This document shows positions 59,152 to 64,000 of a stretch of 64,000 bases of DNA, piece after piece (the first letter of the stretch is position 1; each line of letters opens with the position of its first letter). Below the pieces are notes generated by a model. The model ran no database searches and was not told where the DNA came from. It was given only the letters and a program-made list of their open reading frames with translations. Source of the DNA: Nocardia acididurans. GTDB lineage: Bacteria > Actinomycetota > Actinomycetes > Mycobacteriales > Mycobacteriaceae. Both the position numbers and the translations under genes were made by a program. The DNA is taken from the NCBI RefSeq assembly GCF_016741815.1, contig NZ_JAERRJ010000010.1:310001-374000 (forward strand), read 5' to 3'.

Positions 59152-59328
59152 TCAGCCTCTGCGGTAGTTCTGGTGCTTGGCGGCGGGCACCGAGGTGCGG
59201 CCGGGGCCGTGCACCTTGCCGCCCAGCGGCTGTTGCTTCTCGACCTTGCCCCGGCGTTCCCTGCGGGAGAGGGGGCGGTCGATGTGGTCGAGGGATTGCG
59301 GGTCCGGGGTGTGGGAATGGGTACGCAT
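59152..59328 (-). CDS. 58-residue basic conserved-looking protein
   Basis: ATG 59328 has AGGAGG six bases upstream. The product MRTHSHTPDPQSLDHIDRPL ... continues RRERRGKVEKQQPLGGKVHG and ends in TSVPAAKHQNYRRG. It is highly charged and probably disordered. I recall similar short proteins in actinobacteria without known function; a nucleic-acid contact is possible given the charge. The strong ribosome site and the terminator after it support a real gene. Confidence 0.65.
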   Translation of the reverse strand: MRTHSHTPDPQSLDHIDRPLSRRERRGKVEKQQPLGGKVHGPGRTSVPAAKHQNYRRG

Positions 59329-59610
59329 AAGTCCTCCTGGAAAGACAGGACCGACTCACCGGAGCGAAGCCGGTCGGAATCGGAAAGCTCAACCACGGCA
59401 GGCGAACAGACGCCCGACGGGGTGGCGATGGGAATGGTGCCCCGGGCCTACGGTGTCATCGAGGACAGGTGGCGCGGGCGGGCACGGGTTCAGGAGAACA
59501 GCTGGATCCACATGCCAACCACCATATCCACGAGTCGCGGGAATGTGCACGCTATTTTTTCGAGGCCACCGGGACGGGGTGCGCACCCGCGTGCCAGCTA
59601 TCCTCCGGCA

Positions 59611-59934
59611 ATGACTTTGCTGCTATTGGGGTTGGCCATCGTGTTCGAGGTGACGGCGACGGTGTCGCTGAAGATCTCGGAGGGGTTCAGCAAGCTGGTG
59701 CCTTCGATCATCGTGGTGATCGGGTACGGGACGGCGTTCTTCTTTCTGGCGCAGGCGCTCAAGCGGGGGATGCCCGTGGGGGTGGCCTACGGCATCTGGT
59801 CGGCGGTGGGGGTGGTCGCGGTGGCCACCATCGGCGCGCTGTTTCTGGACGAGCACGTCACGCCGGTGCAGATCGGCGGGATCGTGCTCGTCATCGCCGG
59901 GGTGCTGGCGCTGGAGCTCGGCGGGTCACGCTGA
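59611..59934 (+). CDS. SMR-family multidrug efflux protein (EmrE/QacE subtype)
   Basis: A 107-residue four-helix protein. The coupling Glu13 is in IVFEVTATVSLKISEGFSKL, and YGIWSAVGVVAVATIGALFL matches helix 3 of EmrE. The SEGF after helix 1 is typical of the drug (Qac) branch, not of guanidinium exporters (Gdx). No riboswitch was recognised upstream. The 280-bp region before it shows no other gene. It converges with ilvA, 6 bp between stops. Confidence 0.92.
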   Translation: MTLLLLGLAIVFEVTATVSLKISEGFSKLVPSIIVVIGYGTAFFFLAQALKRGMPVGVAYGIWSAVGVVAVATIGALFLDEHVTPVQIGGIVLVIAGVLALELGGSR

Positions 59935-59940
59935 GGGTGG

Positions 59941-61164
59941 TCAATCCTGTACGCGCACAATGTATCCGGCGTCGGCCAGGGCGGTGAGCACATCGTCGCG
60001 GTGGGCGGGGCCACGGGTTTCCAGGGTGAGCAGGACCTCCACCTCGTCGATGGCCAGCCAGGCGCCGGTGCGCGAGTGCGCCACGTCGAGGACGCTGGCT
60101 CCGGTGCGGCCCAGTTCGGCCAGCAGGCGGCCGAGGCTGCCGGGGCGGTCGGAGATGGTGACGCGGGCGGCCAGGTAGCGGCCCGCCGCGCTGAGACCGT
60201 GCCCGATGACGCGGGTCAGCAGCAGGGGGTCGATATTGCCGCCGGACAGGATCGCACAGACCGGGCCGCGCAGGCCCAATTCGGCGGGGGTGCAGGACAT
60301 CAGGGCCGCGACGGCCGCCGCGCCCGCCGGTTCGACGATGAGTTTGGCCCGCTCCATGCACAGCAGCAGCGCCTTGGACAGCGCCTCCTCGTCGACGGTG
60401 AGGATGTCGGGGGCCAGGTCGGCGATGTGGGCGAAGGGCACCTCGCCCGGCAGGCCGACCGCGATACCGTCGGCCATGGTCGACATCTGTTCCAGGCGTA
60501 CCGGTTTCCCCGCGGTGAGGGAATCCGGCCAGGCGGCCGCGTCGGCCGCCTGCACGCCCACCACGCGCACGTGCGGAGCGCGTTCGCGCAGCGCCACCGC
60601 GACCCCGGCGAGCAGTCCGCCGCCGCCGGTCGGCACCAGCACCGTGCCCACATCCGGTATCTGATCGAGGATTTCGAGCGCCACGGTGGCCTGCCCGGCC
60701 ACGATGTCCGGGTGGTCGAAGGGGTGCACCAGCGTCGCGCCGGTCTGTGCGGCGAACTCGTGTGCGGCGGTGAGTGATTCGTCGATGGTCTCGCCGACCT
60801 GATGCACCGTCGCCCCGTACGCCTTGGTGGCCACCAGTTTCGGCAGCGCCGCACCCACGGGCATGAACACCGTGGATTCGATCCCCAGTGAGGTGGCCGC
60901 CCACGCCACCCCCTGGGCGTGATTGCCCGCGCTCGCCGCCACCACGCCCCGAACCCGTTCGGCCGCAGACAGATTGGCGATCCGGTTGTAGGCCCCGCGT
61001 GGTTTGAACGAGCCGGTGCGCTGCAGGTTCTCGCATTTGAGCCATACGTCGTGCCCGGCGCGGTCGGCCAGCACCCGGGACGCCACCACCGGGGTCCGGC
61101 GGATCACCGGTGCCAGCAGGGCCGCCGCGGAGTCGATCTGCGCCATCACGTCCATGGCGGCCAT
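59941..61164 (-). CDS. ilvA: Threonine ammonia-lyase with C-terminal ACT domain
   Basis: A 407-residue fold-II PLP enzyme: PLP Lys in RTGSFKPRGAYNRI (about residue 54), phosphate loop VPTGGGGLLAGVAVAL and GGNIDPLLL, then a C-terminal ACT-like domain (VTISDRPGSLGRLLAELGRT) of about 85 residues. One ACT domain is the catabolic/short form type (about 400 residues), while biosynthetic IlvA of E. coli has about 514. It makes 2-oxobutanoate from threonine for isoleucine. Confidence 0.92.
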   Translation of the reverse strand: MAAMDVMAQIDSAAALLAPVIRRTPVVASRVLADRAGHDVWLKCENLQRTGSFKPRGAYNRIANLSAAERVRGVVAASAGNHAQGVAWAATSLGIESTVFMPVGAALPKLVATKAYGATVHQVGETIDESLTAAHEFAAQTGATLVHPFDHPDIVAGQATVALEILDQIPDVGTVLVPTGGGGLLAGVAVALRERAPHVRVVGVQAADAAAWPDSLTAGKPVRLEQMSTMADGIAVGLPGEVPFAHIADLAPDILTVDEEALSKALLLCMERAKLIVEPAGAAAVAALMSCTPAELGLRGPVCAILSGGNIDPLLLTRVIGHGLSAAGRYLAARVTISDRPGSLGRLLAELGRTGASVLDVAHSRTGAWLAIDEVEVLLTLETRGPAHRDDVLTALADAGYIVRVQD

Positions 61165-61317
61165 GCTGCCAGGAGTTCGCTGACCTGTCTCGTGCCACTC
61201 CGCACGACACTGGACTGCTCCGCGCTGGTTCCACGGTTTTGTCCGGAATGTGAACTAAGTTCGTCTCAGTCGTGCCGCTCGTGCTCCACCTCCACCTTCC
61301 GGAAGCGAGGAGACGCT

Positions 61318-61845
61318 GTGCCGAAAGCCGGGAAAGTCGCCCTATCGCTGGTCGTTTCGACTGTTTTCGGCGCGGCCGCACTGGCCGCCGCACCCGCGGT
61401 CGCCGAGCCGACGGGCGGCGTCGGCAGCTGCACCGGCGGCGACTTCCGCTGGACCGCCGTGGACGGGGCCATCGGCATGACGCCGCGGCTGCTCACCTTC
61501 ACCTCGGTCGGCCGGCTCTGGGACTGCTGGGGCGTGCCGGGCGTAACCGGCGGCACCTTCACCGGAGTCCATGTCGCGGTCTCGGACTGCATGCACCCCG
61601 CCGACGGTCCGCTCACCGTCGACATCACCTGGTCCAACGGTGATTGGTCGCGACTGTGGGGACCGTGGCCGGTCGGCATGATGCAGCCGACCATCGGCCC
61701 CCTGGAAGTGGTCGGCGGTTTCGGGCAGGGCGGCCGGGTCCGGGTCAGCGCCTGGTACGAGATGATGACGCCGGAGATGGTCGGCGGCTGTATGGGCTCG
61801 GGAATCACCACCGGCATCGGCCGGATGACCGCCGACATGATGTGA
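61318..61845 (+). CDS. Small secreted protein of unknown function
   Basis: The 175-residue precursor starts at GTG 61318 (GAGGAG eight bases upstream) with a signal peptide (KVALSLVVSTVFGAAALAAA, predicted cleavage after PAVA). The mature part of about 145 residues has four Cys (SCTGG, DCWG, SDCMH, GGCMG) likely forming two disulfides, and is beta-rich. Similar exported proteins occur in Nocardia and Mycobacterium as hypothetical proteins. No enzymatic motif is seen. Confidence 0.78.
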   Translation: MPKAGKVALSLVVSTVFGAAALAAAPAVAEPTGGVGSCTGGDFRWTAVDGAIGMTPRLLTFTSVGRLWDCWGVPGVTGGTFTGVHVAVSDCMHPADGPLTVDITWSNGDWSRLWGPWPVGMMQPTIGPLEVVGGFGQGGRVRVSAWYEMMTPEMVGGCMGSGITTGIGRMTADMM

Positions 61846-61893
61846 ACCCCTAAGTTGCTGAAGGCTCCCCTAATTCGCGGAATGTGATCTGGA

Positions 61894-61917
61894 AAATACA
61901 CACGAAATTGTGTATTT
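61894..61917. promoter_or_regulatory. 24-bp palindrome before nsrR-hmp, probable NsrR operator
   Basis: AAATACACA (61894-61902) and TGTGTATTT (61909-61917) are perfect inverses around six bases, 56 bp before the nsrR start. An AT-rich dyad in this position is what NsrR/Rrf2 dimers bind. It is the most AT-rich spot in the vicinity. Confidence 0.7.
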
Positions 61918-61972
61918 GAACGCACGCGCCGCAAATATGCGTTTCACAGGCGGAAATTAGTACCGTGGAGTC

Positions 61973-62431
61973 ATGCAGCTCTCCCGGTTCACCGACCTCG
62001 GTTTGCGGGCGCTCATGCGGCTGGCTGTCAGTGACGGCGCCGAGGAGCGAGTCACCACCAAACTCATTGCCCGGCAAGTCAATGCCTCCGAGAACTACGT
62101 CGCCAAGGCGGTCTCCCGGCTGGCCGATCTCGGCTATGTCGAATCGCAGCGCGGTCGCTCGGGAGGAGTATTCCTGACCGATGCCGGGCGCACGGTCACC
62201 GTCGGACGCATTGTCCGAGAACTCGAAGGTGATTGCGAAGTCATCGACTGCGCGGGCGACAATCCGTGCCCATTGGCGGGTGCCTGTCGTTTGCGCGGCA
62301 TTCTCGCGGGCGCGCAGGAAGCGTTCTATCGCGAACTCGACCGCTATGTGCTCGCCGATCTGGTGACCCCGCGCACCGTCGAGCTGCTGTACCGGCCGGT
62401 GTTCCCGGCACGAGAACTTGTCAACGATTAG
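61973..62431 (+). CDS. nsrR: NsrR-type Rrf2-family nitric-oxide sensor
   Basis: A 152-residue Rrf2 protein: MQLSRFTDLGLRALMRLAVS, HTH TTKLIARQVNASENYVAKAV and wing QRGRSGGVFL. Three cysteines in CAGDNPCPLAGAC (C-x5-C-x5-C) match the [4Fe-4S] ligands of NsrR. Nitrosylation of the cluster releases the repressor from the hmp promoter. It is the first gene of a two-gene operon with hmp (9-nt gap). Confidence 0.92.
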   Translation: MQLSRFTDLGLRALMRLAVSDGAEERVTTKLIARQVNASENYVAKAVSRLADLGYVESQRGRSGGVFLTDAGRTVTVGRIVRELEGDCEVIDCAGDNPCPLAGACRLRGILAGAQEAFYRELDRYVLADLVTPRTVELLYRPVFPARELVND

Positions 62432-62440
62432 GAGACAGCA

Positions 62441-63667
62441 ATGACGATCGCACCGGACTCCGCGCTGTACACCGTTCCGGAACTGGAACCGGAGCACGCC
62501 GAGATCATCCGGGCGACGCTGCCCCTGGTGGGCTCGCGTATCGACGACATCACCCCGCTGTTCTACCGCTCGATGTTCACCGCCCATCCAGAACTCCTGC
62601 GCGACCGGTTCAACCGCGGCAATCAGGCCCAGGGCGCGCAGCAGCGGGCACTGGCCGCCTCCATCGCCACCTTCGCGACGCACCTGGTGGATCCGGCGCT
62701 GCCGCATCCGCGCGAACTGCTCTCCCGCATCGGCCACAAGCACGCCTCGCTCGGCGTCACGGCTGCCGAATACCGGATCGTGCACGAGCACCTGTTCGCC
62801 GCGATCGTGGAGGTGCTGGGCGCGGAGGTGGTGACCGCGGAGATCGCTGCCGCGTGGGATCGCGTGTACTGGCTGATGGCCACCACGCTCATCGACTTCG
62901 AGCGTGAGCTCTACAACGCGGCCGGGGTGGAACCGGGTGACGTGTTCCGAGAGACCGTGGTGATGGAGCGCGTCGACGACCCCTCCGGAGTGGTGACCTT
63001 CGTCCTAGCCTCCGCCGATACGGCCCGGCCACTGCCGGAGTTCGTTCCCGGGCAATACATTTCGGTGGGCGCGGACCTTCCGGACGGCGCGCGGCAACTG
63101 CGGCAGTACAGCCTGGTGAACCGCTCCGGCGCGGGCCGGCTGGCCTTCGCGGTGCGACCGGTCGCGAGCGTCGCCGACGCGCCCGCCGGGGAGGTCTCGA
63201 ACTGGTTGTGCGACAACATCGGTGCCGGTGACCGGCTCCAGATCACCCTGCCCTTCGGCGATCTCGTGATCGACACCGAGGCCGCCGACCCGCTGGTGCT
63301 GATCTCCGCCGGTATCGGCGTGACGCCCATGGTGGGCATCCTCGACTACCTGGTGCACCACACGCCGCAGCGCCCGGTCACCATCCTGCACGCCGACCGC
63401 TCCTCGGCTACGCATCCGCTGCGCGAGCAGGTCGTCGACGCGGTGGGTGTGCTGCAGAACGCCTTCTACCGGGTCTGGTACGACACCGCCGGCGGTTTCA
63501 TGAACCTGAAGGAGGTTCCGTTGCCGCCGGACGCCGACTTCTACCTGTGCGGCGGCAACGGCTTCCTGCAGTCGGTGCGCGCGCAGCTCATGGCTGCCGC
63601 AATCCCCGCTGAGCGTGTGCATTTCGAGCTGTTCTCGCCCAACGACTGGCTGCTCGACGCCGAGTAA
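62441..63667 (+). CDS. hmp: Flavohaemoprotein / nitric oxide dioxygenase
   Basis: A 408-residue Hmp: globin domain (about residues 1-145; distal Tyr in PLFYRSMF, proximal His in RIGHKHASLG), FAD domain (about 155-265; RQYSLVN) and NAD domain (ISAGIGVTPMVGIL, YLCGGNGFLQS, HFELFSP). It oxidises NO to nitrate with O2 and NADH. GGAGA precedes the ATG. The operon ends in a strong bidirectional terminator. Confidence 0.95.
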   Translation: MTIAPDSALYTVPELEPEHAEIIRATLPLVGSRIDDITPLFYRSMFTAHPELLRDRFNRGNQAQGAQQRALAASIATFATHLVDPALPHPRELLSRIGHKHASLGVTAAEYRIVHEHLFAAIVEVLGAEVVTAEIAAAWDRVYWLMATTLIDFERELYNAAGVEPGDVFRETVVMERVDDPSGVVTFVLASADTARPLPEFVPGQYISVGADLPDGARQLRQYSLVNRSGAGRLAFAVRPVASVADAPAGEVSNWLCDNIGAGDRLQITLPFGDLVIDTEAADPLVLISAGIGVTPMVGILDYLVHHTPQRPVTILHADRSSATHPLREQVVDAVGVLQNAFYRVWYDTAGGFMNLKEVPLPPDADFYLCGGNGFLQSVRAQLMAAAIPAERVHFELFSPNDWLLDAE

Positions 63668-63675
63668 CCGCACAG

Positions 63676-63712
63676 CACAGCGGCGTCCGCCGGGCCGGCG
63701 GACGCCGCTGTG
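63676..63712. terminator. Bidirectional terminator, perfect 16-bp stem
   Basis: 63676-63691 pairs perfectly with 63697-63712 around GGGCC. It lies between the convergent hmp and idi genes, 8 bp and 12 bp from their stops. Confidence 0.92.
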
Positions 63713-63724
63713 TACTGCGAGACC

Positions 63725-64000
63725 CTAATTCGTTGTGCGGTAGGCGCTTTCGGCGATGTCGAGCACCTGCGCGAACCACGGTGTGTACCCACTCGGATCA
63801 GCGGTCATCCCCGCCCGCAGTTCCCCGGTGGGCAGCCACGCGATGTCCTCGACCTCCGCCGGATTCGGCCGCAGCGAACCGCCGTCCAGCCGCCCGATGA
63901 GCACATGGTCGAACTCGTGCTCGACGCGGCCGGTGCTCGGATCCGACGCCTGGTACTGGAAGGTACCGACCTCGGTCAGATCCGCCGCCGCCACACCCAG
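63725..64000 (-). CDS. idi: Isopentenyl-diphosphate delta-isomerase, type I (C-terminal part)
   Basis: The frame enters from beyond 64000 and ends at 63725, giving the last 91 residues: VGTFQYQASD, EHEFDHVLIGRLDG (metal and catalytic region: EHEFDH) and NPAEVEDIAWLPTGEL ... YTPWFAQVLDIA. These match the C-terminal half of Nudix-fold type I IDI. It interconverts IPP and DMAPP for isoprenoids. A generic Nudix hydrolase is the alternative, but EHEFDH and PxxW favour IDI. Confidence 0.87.
   Translation of the reverse strand: MGVAAADLTEVGTFQYQASDPSTGRVEHEFDHVLIGRLDGGSLRPNPAEVEDIAWLPTGELRAGMTADPSGYTPWFAQVLDIAESAYRTTN

Noticed and set aside
59329..59610. Guanidine riboswitch before the SMR gene
   Set aside because: I looked for ykkC-type and paired ACGR-loop hairpins. 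Two ACGG tetramers occur, but neither sits in a proper stem, and the pump is of the drug (EmrE) subtype.
60919..61317. Upstream extension of the secreted protein frame
   Set aside because: It overlaps ilvA on the other strand; the signal peptide and ribosome site fix the start at 61318.
1..64000. CRISPR array, prophage, insertion sequence, integrase or tRNA genes
   Set aside because: No regularly spaced repeats, transposase or integrase proteins, or cloverleaf sequences were found on either strand by reading.

Overview
The window is high-GC actinobacterial chromosome and most resembles a Nocardia or close relative in the Corynebacteriales/Mycobacteriales. The reasons are the gene order infC-rpmI-rplT-tsnR ... 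pheS-pheT ... argC-J-B-D-F-R ... argG ... argH, which is the order I recall from Mycobacterium; an LppX/LprG-type lipoprotein; a deazaflavin (F420)-type Ddn protein; an LCP cell-wall ligase; and frequent GTG starts. I see no rRNA or tRNA gene, no insertion sequence, no prophage and no CRISPR array.

Layout. (1) 1-7.1 kb, minus strand: a compact locus of a cytochrome b5-fused fatty-acid desaturase, a type III polyketide synthase and a PvdE-like ABC exporter with a His/Gly/Pro-rich insert, followed by an XRE regulator and a partial SDR; an LprG-like lipoprotein lies upstream. (2) 7.5-13.4 kb: a methyltransferase/TetR pair behind an operator array, then an overlapping SWIM zinc-finger/large helical protein pair. 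(3) 13.4-25 kb: translation core (DUF1844, infC with an ATC start and a structured leader, rpmI, rplT, tsnR, pheST), interrupted by efflux, quinone-stress-like and ion-channel genes. (4) 25-41.6 kb: accessory genes lying between pheT and argC. The centrepiece is a divergent catabolic locus (kdgK-iclR-ridA, and DSD1-like deaminase, D-aminoacylase-like deacylase, KDPG aldolase, GntP permease), which I read as a route from N-acetyl-D-glucosaminate (oxidised chitin sugar) to pyruvate and glyceraldehyde-3-phosphate. (5) 41.7-57.4 kb: arginine biosynthesis, argCJBDFR, then about 6 kb of foreign or decayed genes (two pseudogenes, a toxin-antitoxin pair, a DsbB locus), then argG, a methyltransferase and argH. 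(6) 57.4-64 kb: an amidinotransferase-family enzyme, an SMR pump, threonine dehydratase, an NsrR-Hmp nitric-oxide defence pair and a partial isopentenyl-diphosphate isomerase.

How parts work together. The argC and argG promoters share an almost identical TGCAT-repeat motif that is probably the ArgR operator, so the split arginine genes can still be co-regulated. The catabolic locus has one divergent promoter region with 12-bp direct repeats, suited to its IclR regulator. NsrR sits directly before hmp behind a 24-bp palindrome. Function calls rest on motifs and family knowledge; no database search was possible.
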